A stretch of 64,000 nucleotides of DNA from Gemmobacter aquatilis (GTDB lineage Bacteria > Pseudomonadota > Alphaproteobacteria > Rhodobacterales > Rhodobacteraceae): the NCBI RefSeq assembly GCF_900110025.1, contig NZ_FOCE01000002.1:62001-126000 (forward strand), written 5' to 3'. A model generated the notes under the pieces. That model made no database searches and was not told the DNA's origin. It saw only the letters and a program-made list of their open reading frames with translations. Both the position numbers and the translations under genes were made by a program. Positions 24,442 through 32,746 of the stretch are shown piece after piece; position 1 is the stretch's first letter; each line of letters starts with the position of its first letter.

Positions 24442-25281
24442 ATGAAATTCGCCTCAACCTCCAGCTACATCGCCTCGGAAGACCTTGCCGTTGCGGTCAA
24501 TGCCGCCGTGGCACTGCAACGCCCGCTGCTGGTGAAGGGCGAACCCGGCACCGGCAAGACCGAACTGGCGCGGCAGGTGTCGGCCAGTCTTGGCCTGCCG
24601 ATGATCGAATGGAACATCAAGTCCACCACCAAGGCGCAGCAGGGCCTGTATGAATATGATGCGGTCAGCCGCTTGCGCGACAGCCAGTTGGGCGATGCCC
24701 GCGTCAACGACGTGAAGAACTATATCCGCAAGGGCAAGCTGTGGCAGGCGTTCGAGGCCGAGACCCGCGTGGTGCTGTTGATCGACGAGATCGACAAGGC
24801 CGACATCGAGTTTCCCAACGACCTGTTGCAGGAACTCGACCGGATGGAGTTTCACGTCTACGAGACGGGCGAGACGATCCGCGCCAAACACCGCCCCGTG
24901 GTCATCATCACCTCGAACAATGAAAAAGAGCTGCCGGATGCCTTCCTGCGCCGCTGCTTCTTCCACTACATCCGCTTCCCCGACATCGACACGCTGCGCG
25001 CGATTGTCGATGTGCATTTCCCCGGCATCAAGGAACAGCTTCTGACCACCGCGCTGACCCAGTTCTACGAAATCCGCGAAACGCCGGGACTGAAGAAGAA
25101 ACCCTCCACCTCCGAGGTGCTGGACTGGCTGAAGCTGCTGCTGGCCGAGGATCTGGCGCCCGAGGATCTGAAGCGCGACGGCAAGGCCAGCCTGCCGAAA
25201 CTGCATGGCGCCCTGCTGAAGAACGAACAGGACGTGCATCTGTTTGAACGGCTGGCCTTCATGGCGCGGGGCCGGGGCTAG
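24442..25281 (+). CDS. MoxR-family AAA+ ATPase
   Basis: A 279-residue AAA+ chaperone-like ATPase. Walker A is GEPGTGKT (residues 33-40), Walker B is VVLLIDEIDKAD (about 110-121), sensor 1 is IITSNNEKELP and the arginine finger region is DAFLRRCFFHYIRFP. MoxR proteins act with von Willebrand A proteins in maturation of enzymes or envelope complexes; here the VWA partner is at 27040. Between them lie a DUF2927 lipoprotein gene and a small membrane protein gene. The MoxR-VWA pairing is therefore interrupted but clear, and all four genes run in the same direction. Confidence 0.9.
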   Translation: MKFASTSSYIASEDLAVAVNAAVALQRPLLVKGEPGTGKTELARQVSASLGLPMIEWNIKSTTKAQQGLYEYDAVSRLRDSQLGDARVNDVKNYIRKGKLWQAFEAETRVVLLIDEIDKADIEFPNDLLQELDRMEFHVYETGETIRAKHRPVVIITSNNEKELPDAFLRRCFFHYIRFPDIDTLRAIVDVHFPGIKEQLLTTALTQFYEIRETPGLKKKPSTSEVLDWLKLLLAEDLAPEDLKRDGKASLPKLHGALLKNEQDVHLFERLAFMARGRG

Positions 25282-25473
25282 GCCCCGCGGAATGTGGCGC
25301 AATTCCCCGCGTTTGCCACGGCTTTGCCTTCCTGCCGACATGCCGACGCGCTTCCTTGGGCGTGACGGTTGTATGACGCCAGACCGGCCGACGGCGGGCT
25401 TGCACCCGGAAACACCCTTTGGCGTCTCTGGCCCGCAAGGCCGCGCCGCAACAACGAGCAGAGTCCGGTAAGT

Positions 25474-26838
25474 ATGCGCATCCCCGCCGCCTTCGCCTTC
25501 GCCGCCCTGTCGGCCTGCGTCCAGCCCGGGGTGCCGCGCGATGCCGCGCAGGTGTCGATGCTGCGCAACCCCGAAGCAGTGGCCCTGCCCCTTGCCGCCG
25601 GGGCTGCCCGTTCCAACACCCGGATCGCGCAGGATTTTCTGGATCTGGAATTCCAGCTGGAAAACGGGCGCCGCCTTCCGGTGTTCACCCGGTTCACCGG
25701 GCCGATCACCGTGGCGCTGGCGGGTGATGTGCCCGCGACCGCGCCGCAGGACCTGGCGCAGCTTCTGGCCCGCATGCGGCAAGAGGCGGGGATCGACATC
25801 ACCCCCGTCACATCGAACGGGCGCATCACCGTCACCTTCCTGCCCCGCCGCACCATCCGCGCCACCCATGCCAATGTCGCCTGTTTCGTGGTGCCCGGCG
25901 TCTCGGACTGGGCCGGGTTTCAGGCCAGTCCCAGCCGCGCGACCGATTGGTCCAGCCTGCGCGACCGTGACCGCGCCGCGATCTTCGCCCCCTCGGATGC
26001 CAGCCCGCAAGAGGTGCGCGATTGCCTGCATGAAGAACTGGCGCAAGCCATCGGCCCGCTGAACGACCTGTATCGCCTGCCCGACAGCGTGTTCAACGAC
26101 GACAACTTTCAAACTGTGCTGACCGGTTTCGACATGCTGATGCTGCGCCTGCACAACGCCCCCGCGCTGCACTCCGGCCTGACCCGGGCCGAGGTGGACG
26201 CCCGCCTGCCCGCGCTGCTGGCGCAGATCAACCCGCAGGGCGGCGCGGTCAATCCTGCCGCCCTGCGCGCAGACGGCGCCGAAACACCCCGCGCCTGGAC
26301 CACCGCGATCGAAACCGCCTTCGCGCAGGAAGGCGGCGGCGGGGTGCGCCGCGCCGCCGCGCAACGGGCGCTGACCATCGCGCAAACCCAGGGCTGGCGC
26401 GATTCGCGGCTGGCCTTCTCGTGGTTCGCCGTCGGACGCCTGACCCTGACCCGCGATCCGCAGACCGCCGCTGCCGCCTTTGCCGAGGCGGAGCGCCTCT
26501 ACCACGCGCTGCCCGGCGCCGCCCCGCAGCGCGCCCATGTCGATATGCAGCTTGCCGCCCTCGCCCTCAGCCAGGGTCAGCTGGCCCATGCCATCGCCTT
26601 TGCCGACCGCGCCTTGCCGGTGGCCCGCGCCAGCCAGAACGCCACGCTGATGGCCACGCTGCTGTTGCTGAAAGCGCAGGCGCTGGAGGCGGGCGGCAAT
26701 GCCGCCGCCGCCCGGGCGCTGCGCCTCGACAGTCAGCCTTGGGCGCGCTATGGCTTCGGCTCGGACGCCGTGGCAGAGGAACGCCTGCGCGACATCGCGG
26801 GGCTGGTGCCACCGTCGCTGCGTCTGGCACAGAAATAA
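25474..26838 (+). CDS. DUF2927-type lipoprotein
   Basis: A 454-residue predicted lipoprotein. The short signal MRIPAAFAFAALSAC has the lipobox LSAC, with lipidated Cys15. The middle part (FLDLEFQLENGRRLPVFTRFTGPIT through NDLYRLPDSVFNDDNFQTV, landmarks only) is the DUF2927 region of Rhodobacterales proteins. The last 150 residues look like helical repeats (TPR-like: AAAAFAEAERLYHALPG, QLAHAIAFADRALPVA). No enzymatic motif is visible. It lies between moxR and the VWA gene, so it may be an envelope partner of that module. The start at 25474 is the one that yields a lipobox. Confidence 0.75.
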   Translation: MRIPAAFAFAALSACVQPGVPRDAAQVSMLRNPEAVALPLAAGAARSNTRIAQDFLDLEFQLENGRRLPVFTRFTGPITVALAGDVPATAPQDLAQLLARMRQEAGIDITPVTSNGRITVTFLPRRTIRATHANVACFVVPGVSDWAGFQASPSRATDWSSLRDRDRAAIFAPSDASPQEVRDCLHEELAQAIGPLNDLYRLPDSVFNDDNFQTVLTGFDMLMLRLHNAPALHSGLTRAEVDARLPALLAQINPQGGAVNPAALRADGAETPRAWTTAIETAFAQEGGGGVRRAAAQRALTIAQTQGWRDSRLAFSWFAVGRLTLTRDPQTAAAAFAEAERLYHALPGAAPQRAHVDMQLAALALSQGQLAHAIAFADRALPVARASQNATLMATLLLLKAQALEAGGNAAAARALRLDSQPWARYGFGSDAVAEERLRDIAGLVPPSLRLAQK

Positions 26839-26870
26839 CGGGGTGGCCCTGCCACCCGGCAGGAGGCCCG

Positions 26871-27035
26871 ATGATCGTCATTTCCGCCGCACTTTTCGGC
26901 GCCCTGCTCGGCGCTCTCACCGCCCGGCGTCAGGGCGGGCGCGGGCTCGACATGCTGCAATATGGCGCGGGCTTCGCCATCGCTTTCGCCCTGCTGGGCC
27001 TGTTCGCCACGATCCTCATCGAAAGGTCGATCTGA
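26871..27035 (+). CDS. Small two-helix membrane protein
   Basis: A 54-residue protein, MIVISAALFGALLGALTARR through LLGLFATILIERSI, with two hydrophobic segments separated by a basic, glycine-rich loop (RRQGGRGLD). A strong AGGAGG ribosome site lies seven bases upstream of ATG 26871. It ends four bases before the VWA gene start, so it is probably translated with it. The function is unknown; the position suggests a membrane component of the MoxR/VWA module. Confidence 0.75.
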   Translation: MIVISAALFGALLGALTARRQGGRGLDMLQYGAGFAIAFALLGLFATILIERSI

Positions 27036-27039
27036 CGCG

Positions 27040-28221
27040 ATGTTCCTGCCCTTTTTCGAAACGCTGCGCCGGACCGGAGTCCCCGTCTCGTTAAGGGAAT
27101 ATCTCAGCTTTCTCGAAGCCATGGCTGCGGGCCTCGCCACCTACGACCCGGAGGCGTTCTACTACCTCGCCCGCACCACCATGGTGAAGGACGAACGCCA
27201 TCTGGATCGCTTCGACCGCGCCTTCGCCGAAAGCTTCAAGGGGCTGGAGGCGATCACCCCCGATCAGGTGCTGAACGCCGTGGACCTGCCGCGCGAATGG
27301 CTGGAAAAGCTGGCCGAAAAATACCTGACCCCGGAAGAAAAGGCGCAGATCGCGGCGCTGGGCGGTTTTGACAAGCTGATGGAAACCCTGCGCCAGCGGC
27401 TGGCCGAACAGAAGGGACGCCATCAGGGGGGCAACAAATGGGTGGGCACGGCGGGCACCTCGCCGTTTGGCGCCTATGGCTACAACCCCGAAGGCGTGCG
27501 CATCGGCCAGAACGAAAGCCGCCACCAGCGCGCGGTCAAGGTCTGGGACAAGCGCGAATTCCGCAATCTCGACGACAGCGTGGAACTCGGCACCCGCAAC
27601 ATCAAGGTCGCCCTGCGCCGCCTGCGCCGCTGGGCCCGCGACGGCGCAGCCGAGGAATTGGACCTTGACGGCACCATCCGCGCCACCGCCGAACATGGCT
27701 GGCTGGATGTGCAAACCCGGCCCGAACGGCGCAATGCCGTGAAGGTGCTGCTGTTTCTCGACATCGGCGGCAGCATGGACCCCTATGTCCGCGTGCTGGA
27801 AGAACTGTTCTCCGCCGCGAAATCCGAATTCAAGCACCTGCGGCATTACTACTTCCACAACTGCCTTTACGAAGGCGTGTGGACCGACAACGCCCGCCGC
27901 TGGAACGAACAGACCCCGACATGGGAGGTGCTGCGCTCCTACGGCCCCGACTACAAAGCGATCTTCGTCGGCGATGCCGCGATGAGCCCTTACGAGATCC
28001 TGCATCCCGGCGGCGCCAGCGAACACTGGAACCCGGAACCCGGCCAGCTCTGGCTGCAACGCGCCTGCCTGCAATGGCCCCACCACCTGTGGATCAACCC
28101 GACGCCCGAGGCCTATTGGCCCCACACCCATTCCACCCGGCTGATCCGCGAGATTTTCGGCAATGCCATGGTGCCGATGACGCTGGACGGTATCGCCCGC
28201 GGCATCAAGCAATTGCGCTGA
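27040..28221 (+). CDS. VWA-domain (CoxE-like) protein, MoxR partner
   Basis: A 393-residue soluble protein with a C-terminal von Willebrand A domain. The N-terminal half (MFLPFFETLRRTGVPVSLREY, shown in part) is typical of CoxE-like MoxR partners. The VWA domain begins at about residue 236 with LLFLDIGGSMD, whose DxGxS is the MIDAS metal site (the usual second residue is variable). IFVGDAAMSPYEI and the WINPTPEAYWPHTHST stretch are conserved in this subgroup. It likely acts with the MoxR ATPase at 24442 as a client-remodelling pair. It is coupled to the next gene by a one-base overlap. Confidence 0.88.
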   Translation: MFLPFFETLRRTGVPVSLREYLSFLEAMAAGLATYDPEAFYYLARTTMVKDERHLDRFDRAFAESFKGLEAITPDQVLNAVDLPREWLEKLAEKYLTPEEKAQIAALGGFDKLMETLRQRLAEQKGRHQGGNKWVGTAGTSPFGAYGYNPEGVRIGQNESRHQRAVKVWDKREFRNLDDSVELGTRNIKVALRRLRRWARDGAAEELDLDGTIRATAEHGWLDVQTRPERRNAVKVLLFLDIGGSMDPYVRVLEELFSAAKSEFKHLRHYYFHNCLYEGVWTDNARRWNEQTPTWEVLRSYGPDYKAIFVGDAAMSPYEILHPGGASEHWNPEPGQLWLQRACLQWPHHLWINPTPEAYWPHTHSTRLIREIFGNAMVPMTLDGIARGIKQLR

Positions 28222-28559
28222 TGCGCCGCCTCGCCCGGCTCTGGCACGCGCATCCCTTGCTGGTGCTGGCCTTTCTCGCCGCCTGCCTGCTGTTTGCGGG
28301 CTTCCTGATCCGCCTGTTGCTGCTGGCACCGCATTGGCACCCCGACGGGCCACCGCCGCCGCTGGCCGGCTGGATGACCCCGCGCTTCATCATCCATGCC
28401 TACCACCTGCCGCCCGAAGACCTCGGCGCGATTCTGGGCCTCGACCGCGGCGAAAAGCCCCGCGCGACGCTGGATCAGATCGCCGCCGAACAGGGCGTGC
28501 CGCTGGCCGATCTGCTGGCACGCATCGCGGCGGTGATCGCGGCGCAGCCGCCGCAATGA
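28221..28559 (+). CDS. Small membrane-anchored protein of unknown function
   Basis: A 112-residue protein with one or two N-terminal hydrophobic segments (HPLLVLAFLAACLLFAGFLIR, read as about 20 residues) followed by a soluble part: PRFIIHAYHLPPEDLGAILG and a helix-turn-helix-like ATLDQIAAEQGVPLADLLARI. The gene overlaps the VWA stop by one base and the next start by four (ATGA). It is therefore translationally coupled on both sides. I do not recognise a characterised family. Confidence 0.7.
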   Translation: MRRLARLWHAHPLLVLAFLAACLLFAGFLIRLLLLAPHWHPDGPPPPLAGWMTPRFIIHAYHLPPEDLGAILGLDRGEKPRATLDQIAAEQGVPLADLLARIAAVIAAQPPQ

Positions 28560-29146
28560 CCGAAACGCTGCTCGCCCTCGTGCCGGAATACGGCGCGCTG
28601 CTGCTGGGGCTGGCGACCTACCTGTCCTGCCTCGCCGTGCCGCTGCCCTCGTCGCTGCTGATGCTGGCCGCCGGGGCCTTCATCGCCTCGGGCGATCTGG
28701 CGGCGGCCCCCGTCGCGCTGGCGGCGCTTGGCGGCGCGGTGGCGGGCGATCAGACCGGCTATGCCCTAGGCCGCTGGATCGGCGCGCCGCTGCGCGCAAG
28801 GCTGACCCGCCGCCCCGCCACCGCACACCTGGTCGCCCAGGCCGAATCCCGGCTGCACGCCGCCGCCACCCCCGCCGTGTTCCTCACCCGCTGGCTGTTC
28901 TCGGCGCTTGGCCCCTATGTCAACCTGCTCGCCGGCGCCGCCCGCCTGCCCCATGCCCGCTTCACCCTTGCCGCCACGGGGGGCGAGGCGGTCTGGGTCA
29001 CCGCCTATACCGGCGCGGGCTATACCTTCGCCGACCAGATCGAGGCGCTGGCGCAGGCCGCCTCTGCCCTGGGTGGCGCGCTTGCGGCGGGGCTGGTGGC
29101 GCTGCTGCTGGGCCGCGTGCTGTGGCGCGCGCTGCGGCAGGCCTGA
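28556..29146 (+). CDS. DedA family membrane protein
   Basis: A 196-residue inner-membrane protein of the DedA/VTT superfamily. The signature appears as LAVPLPSSLLMLAAGAFIAS near the N-terminus, with the second repeat element GGAVAGDQTGYALGRWIG and the later TRWLFSALGPYVNLLAGAARL (shown in part). Family proteins affect membrane potential, envelope integrity and lipid carrier recycling. It begins with an ATGA overlap with the preceding small protein gene. It is slightly shorter than typical DedA proteins (about 200-220 residues). Confidence 0.8.
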   Translation: MTETLLALVPEYGALLLGLATYLSCLAVPLPSSLLMLAAGAFIASGDLAAAPVALAALGGAVAGDQTGYALGRWIGAPLRARLTRRPATAHLVAQAESRLHAAATPAVFLTRWLFSALGPYVNLLAGAARLPHARFTLAATGGEAVWVTAYTGAGYTFADQIEALAQAASALGGALAAGLVALLLGRVLWRALRQA

Positions 29147-29155
29147 CCATGCACA

Positions 29156-29183
29156 TTGACGCGCCGCCGCCAAAGCCCATATC
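29156..29183 (+). promoter_or_regulatory. Candidate promoter of the M48 peptidase gene
   Basis: TTGACG (29156-29161) and CATATC (29178-29183) are separated by 16 bases in the 43-base gap before ATG 29190. The predicted transcript start falls on or next to the ATG, so the message would be leaderless. Confidence 0.4.
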
Positions 29184-29189
29184 TGAGCG

Positions 29190-29876
29190 ATGACCCGCTT
29201 CCTGCCGCTGATCCTCGCCGTTCTCTATGCGCTGGCGCTGTACCGCTTCTCGGTCTGGCGCACCCGCAAGGTGCTCGACACCGCCTCGCACCCGCTGCAC
29301 GAGCCGCGCCTCGCCGCGCTGACCGACCGGCTCGCCGCCGCGCTGGAGTTGCCGGGGCTGCACATCCATGTGTTCGAAATCCCGCAGGTCAACGGCCTCG
29401 CCGCCCCCGATGGTCGCATCTTCCTGACCGAAGGTTTCCTGCGCAAATTCCACCGGGGCGAGGTCAGCGCCGAAGAGCTGGCCAGCGTCATCGCCCATGA
29501 ACTCGGCCATGTTGCGCTGGGCCATACCCGCCGCCGCATGATCGACTTCACCGGCGCCAATGCGGTGTTCATCGTGCTGACCGCGCTGCTGTCGCGCTTC
29601 CTGCCCTTCATCGGCGTGTTCATCGCCAATGCGATCTCGGGCGCGCTGATGGCCCGCCTGTCGCGCAAGGATGAATTCGAGGCCGATTCCTATGCCTCCG
29701 CGCTGCTGATCAAGGCGGGCATCGGCACCGCGCCGCAGAAATCGCTGCTGCGCAAACTGGAAAGCCTGACCGGATCGTCCAGCGAAGACATCCCGACCTG
29801 GGTGCTCAGCCACCCGCGCATCCCCGACCGCATCGCGGCGATCGAAACCAACGAGGCGCGCTGGCTGCAAGGCTGA
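29190..29876 (+). CDS. M48 family zinc metallopeptidase
   Basis: A 228-residue membrane-associated peptidase. Residues 4-20 form an N-terminal hydrophobic segment (LPLILAVLYALALYRF). The zinc motif is VIAHELGHVALGH (HELGH at residues 103-107) and the third ligand lies in SRKDEFEADSYAS. A hydrophobic hairpin (VFIVLTALLSRFLPFIGVFIA, shown in part) lies between them. The final HPRIPDRIAAIE is conserved in M48 proteins. It is smaller than HtpX or BepA. The substrate is unknown; envelope protein quality control is likely. Confidence 0.85.
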   Translation: MTRFLPLILAVLYALALYRFSVWRTRKVLDTASHPLHEPRLAALTDRLAAALELPGLHIHVFEIPQVNGLAAPDGRIFLTEGFLRKFHRGEVSAEELASVIAHELGHVALGHTRRRMIDFTGANAVFIVLTALLSRFLPFIGVFIANAISGALMARLSRKDEFEADSYASALLIKAGIGTAPQKSLLRKLESLTGSSSEDIPTWVLSHPRIPDRIAAIETNEARWLQG

Positions 29877-29911
29877 CCCCGGGTCTGCGCTCTTTGTCCC
29901 GGCAAAGGCCC

Positions 29912-29960
29912 TTCATCCTGGCAAAAATACTCCGGGGGGTGCGGGGGGCTGGCCCCCCGC
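29912..29960. repeat. Dispersed intergenic repeat, core plus GC hairpin
   Basis: The core (complement of GAGTATTTTTGCC + AGGATGAA) lies at 29912-29932. It is followed by CGGGGGG and a GCGGGGGGC/GCCCCCCGC hairpin at 29941-29960. It fills the gap between the convergent M48 and PIN genes, in the same kind of position as the copy at 17414. Confidence 0.7.
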
Positions 29961-29993
29961 TACGCCTGCCGCCCCCCGCGACGCCTGTCGCTG

Positions 29994-30545
29994 CTAAACG
30001 CCCTCCGCCCCCAGCGCCTTGGCAAACCGGTTCAGCTTCACCCGCTTCAGCATCGCCTTCAGCGACACCGGCTGCCCCGCCAACCGTTCCGCCTCGGCGT
30101 GAACCGCGCGCACGGTGGCGCCCACGGTGTCGGGGTCGCCCGACCACAGCTCCCACAGAAACCCGTCCGGGTCGCGCCGGTCCAGATGTTCCTCGGCCAG
30201 CAGATGGCGCGGAAAATCGGTGGCGTTGAAGGTCAGGATCGCGTCCGCCCCGGCACTGATCGCCACCGCCAGCACATGCGCGTCATTGGCATCGGGCAGC
30301 ACCAGCCGCGCCTCGATGTCGGGCCGCGCTTTCGCACAGGCGCGCGGGAACGCGGCCTGCATCAGCGCCGCATCGCCCCGCGCCACCGCCTCGGCGCCTG
30401 GTCCCAGCCGCCGCACGGCGCGGGCCCATTCTTCCAGAATCCGCTCTGACCAGACCGGCTCGTACAGCCCCGCCCGCGCCACCCCCAGCAGGATTTCCCG
30501 CAGCACCGTCGGAAACAGCACGCAGGCATCCAGCACGACCTTCAT
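29994..30545 (-). CDS. PIN-domain putative ribonuclease
   Basis: A 183-residue protein with an N-terminal PIN nuclease fold. The acidic metal-binding residues appear in MKVVLDACVLFP (Asp6), ILEEWARAV (Glu), LPDANDAHVLAVA (Asp) and TFNATDFP (Asp). A C-terminal extension of about 45 residues (SLKAMLKRVKLNRFAKALG) follows. PIN proteins are usually VapC-type toxins, but no antitoxin gene precedes it. It is instead adjacent to the rRNA methyltransferase gene, with one base between the PIN start and the rlmI-like stop. The gene pair with this order is familiar from Rhodobacter sphaeroides genomes (RSP_2648 and RSP_2647, from memory), so RNA processing is plausible. Confidence 0.8.
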   Translation of the reverse strand: MKVVLDACVLFPTVLREILLGVARAGLYEPVWSERILEEWARAVRRLGPGAEAVARGDAALMQAAFPRACAKARPDIEARLVLPDANDAHVLAVAISAGADAILTFNATDFPRHLLAEEHLDRRDPDGFLWELWSGDPDTVGATVRAVHAEAERLAGQPVSLKAMLKRVKLNRFAKALGAEGV

Positions 30546-30546
30546 C

Positions 30547-31755
30547 TCAGTCGAGCCGGAAGACCAGCGACTTCAGATAGCCGCTTTCCGCCAGTTGCGG
30601 CAGCAGCGGATGGTCCGGCCCGGCGAACCCGGTATGGATCAATTGCCCCCGCCGCCCGCCGCGCCCGATGCCGCGCCCGCTGGCATTGCGGAACGCGCTC
30701 AGATCGGCGGCATGGGAACAGGAACACAGCACCAAATAGCCACCCGGCGCCACCAAGGGCGCCGCCAGCCGGGCGATGCGTTCATAGGCGCGCAGCCCCG
30801 CCTCCAGCGCCGGTTTGGCGGGGGCAAAGGCCGGCGGATCACAGATCACCAGCTCGAACCGCGCGCCCTCGGCGCCCAAAGCCTCCAGCACCTCGAAGGC
30901 ATCGCCCTGCCGCGTGCTGAACCGATCTGCCACGCCCGAGGCTTCGGCCCCCTTGGCTGCCAGCGCCAAAGCGGGGGCCGAGGCATCCACCGCCAGCGCC
31001 GATTCCGCGCCACCTGCCAGCGCCGCCAGGGCAAAGCCGCCAACATGGGTGAACATGTCCAGCACCCGCGCGCCCTTGGCCAGCCGCGCGGCAAAGGCGT
31101 GGTTCGGGCGCTGGTCATAGAACAGCCCGGTCTTCTGCCCGCCCATCACATCGGCCATATAGGTGGCGCCATTCATCGGCACCGGGATCGGCCCGTCCAG
31201 CGCACCACACAGCAGCACGGTTTCTTCCGTCAGCCCCTCCAGCCCGCGCGCGCGGCCCGTGCCGTTCTTGACCACGGTCGCCACCCCGGTCACCGCGCGC
31301 AGCGCCGCCACCAGCGCCTCGATGTGATCTTCGGCCCAGGCCGCATTGGGCTGCACCACCGCCACATCGCCAAAGCGGTCGATCACCACCCCCGGCAGCC
31401 CGTCCGCTTCGGCATGAACCAGCCGGTAGAACGGCGCGTCGAACAGCCGCGCCCGCAGTTCCAGCGCCCGCCCGATCCGCCGCGCGAACCAGTCGGCGTC
31501 GATCACCGCCTCGGGGTCGCGGTCCAGCATCCGGGCGATGATCTTGGATTTGGTGTTCACCGTCACCAACCCCAGCGCCCGCCGGTCGCCATCTTCCAGC
31601 ACCGCCAGCGCGCCGGGCACCAGCGCCTGCGTGCGCCGGTCGGTCACCAGCTCGTCGGCATAGACCCAGGGAAAGCCATGCCGAATGGCCCGGGCCTCGG
31701 CCTTGGGTTTCAGGCGAACAACGGGCAGGCCAGCGCGGGGCGAATTCTCGGTCAT
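30547..31755 (-). CDS. rlmI: Class I rRNA methyltransferase, RlmI-like
   Basis: A 402-residue SAM-dependent methyltransferase with an N-terminal PUA domain (VVRLKPKAEARAIRHGFPWVYADE, landmark only). The Rossmann domain has GARVLDMFTHVGGFALAALAGG (in part) and the catalytic-loop ICDPPAFAPAK. CSCSHAADLSAF near the end carries the paired cysteines typical of m5C enzymes. RlmI methylates C1962 of 23S rRNA in E. coli. It is followed almost immediately by the PIN gene, so the two are probably co-transcribed leftward. Confidence 0.85.
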   Translation of the reverse strand: MTENSPRAGLPVVRLKPKAEARAIRHGFPWVYADELVTDRRTQALVPGALAVLEDGDRRALGLVTVNTKSKIIARMLDRDPEAVIDADWFARRIGRALELRARLFDAPFYRLVHAEADGLPGVVIDRFGDVAVVQPNAAWAEDHIEALVAALRAVTGVATVVKNGTGRARGLEGLTEETVLLCGALDGPIPVPMNGATYMADVMGGQKTGLFYDQRPNHAFAARLAKGARVLDMFTHVGGFALAALAGGAESALAVDASAPALALAAKGAEASGVADRFSTRQGDAFEVLEALGAEGARFELVICDPPAFAPAKPALEAGLRAYERIARLAAPLVAPGGYLVLCSCSHAADLSAFRNASGRGIGRGGRRGQLIHTGFAGPDHPLLPQLAESGYLKSLVFRLD

Positions 31756-31780
31756 CGGCTCACAATCGAAAAGGAGGGCG

Positions 31781-31803
31781 AAAAGGGGGGCATGAAGCCC
31801 CCC
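31781..31803 (-). terminator. Terminator of the lipoprotein gene
   Basis: On the minus strand GGGGGGC, a TTCAT loop, GCCCCCC and TTTT make a 7-bp GC stem with a short U-tract, about 50 bases after the lipoprotein stop at 31851 and before the RlmI-like start at 31755. Confidence 0.75.
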
Positions 31804-31850
31804 TCTATCCCGTTCCGTGCGGCCTTGAAAGCCCGCTCACTTGCCCCCGG

Positions 31851-32531
31851 TCACTTCACCGAGGTCAGCACCAGCGTATTGATGCCGTTCTGCGAAACCA
31901 GATCGCTGCCCGGCGGCACCGCCACCGGCATCGACAACTCGCGCCGGATCACCGCCGCCAGATGCTCGACGATCACCACCCGCTGGGTGCGCCCGGCCTG
32001 ATCCTCGGCCATTGCCCGCGATCCGCCCGCCGCCTTCACATCCGCCACGATCATCCGCGGCCCGTCCAGCGCCACACCGCTGGCCGCATCGCGCACCGTC
32101 AGCATGAACTTGATCGAATGAACCCCGCCCACCGTGTAGCGGGTCTTTTCCGTCAGCGCATGAAAGCGCACCAGTTCGACATCGACGTTCACCTTGCGGC
32201 CCTGATGCATGGCCCCCGTGCCGGAGGTCACGCCATCCTCAAGGATTGCGCGCACCTGTTCATAACGGTCGCCCGGCGCCTCGCCGCGCCAGACAATATC
32301 GGCGATCGGATAGAACACATTCGCCTCGGAAACTTTCAGATCGCGGGGCACCGTGACATGCACCGCTGTCACGTCATATTGCGGCGCCATAACCACCGCA
32401 CCGCCCATGGCCGGAACCACCAGCGCCGCACCATCCACCCCGCCGCGCGACACCGTCCCGCTGCCGCCGACACAGGCCGAAAGGCCCGATGCAAGACCCA
32501 TGGCCACAAGAACTCGAATCGCGTTTTTCAT
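31851..32531 (-). CDS. Predicted lipoprotein of unknown function
   Basis: A 226-residue protein beginning MKNAIRVLVAMGLASGLSAC, a clear lipoprotein signal with lipidated Cys20. The body reads DVTAVHVTVPRDLKVSEAN, IADIVWRGEAPGDRYEQV and VDVELVRFHALTEKTRYTVG, a beta-rich domain that recurs in Rhodobacteraceae lipoproteins but has no known role. The late segment ends RRELSMPVAVPPGSD. It is monocistronic, with its own terminator; a GGAGGAT ribosome site precedes ATG 32531. Confidence 0.75.
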   Translation of the reverse strand: MKNAIRVLVAMGLASGLSACVGGSGTVSRGGVDGAALVVPAMGGAVVMAPQYDVTAVHVTVPRDLKVSEANVFYPIADIVWRGEAPGDRYEQVRAILEDGVTSGTGAMHQGRKVNVDVELVRFHALTEKTRYTVGGVHSIKFMLTVRDAASGVALDGPRMIVADVKAAGGSRAMAEDQAGRTQRVVIVEHLAAVIRRELSMPVAVPPGSDLVSQNGINTLVLTSVK

Positions 32532-32730
32532 CTGATCCTCCGGGGATGTCCCGTTGCTGTTGGCGCCAGATAGCCTGCGAATCGTGGCGCAAATGCGGAG
32601 TAAAAAGGTTAATATGGCGGTATCCTTGAACGCCGCCCCCACCACAGGGCGTTGACGCTGCGCAACCGCTGCGGCAAAGATCTGAAAGCGCGCCCGGATG
32701 GCACCGCCGTTCCCGATATTCCGACACGGG

Positions 32731-32746
32731 TTGTTAGCGCTAACAA
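32731..32746. promoter_or_regulatory. LacI-family-type operator upstream of edd
   Basis: TTGTTAGCGCTAACAA is a perfect 16-bp palindrome with the central CG typical of LacI/GalR-family operators. It lies 43 bases before the edd start. Its left end supplies a possible -35 (TTGTTA, 32731-32736), with TAGAAA (32754-32759) as -10 at 17-base spacing, so a bound repressor would block RNA polymerase. No LacI-family gene is in the window. Confidence 0.7.

Noticed and set aside
30542-30546. A VapB-type antitoxin next to the PIN gene.
   Set aside because: No short antitoxin-like frame exists on either side; the PIN gene is directly adjacent to the methyltransferase gene.
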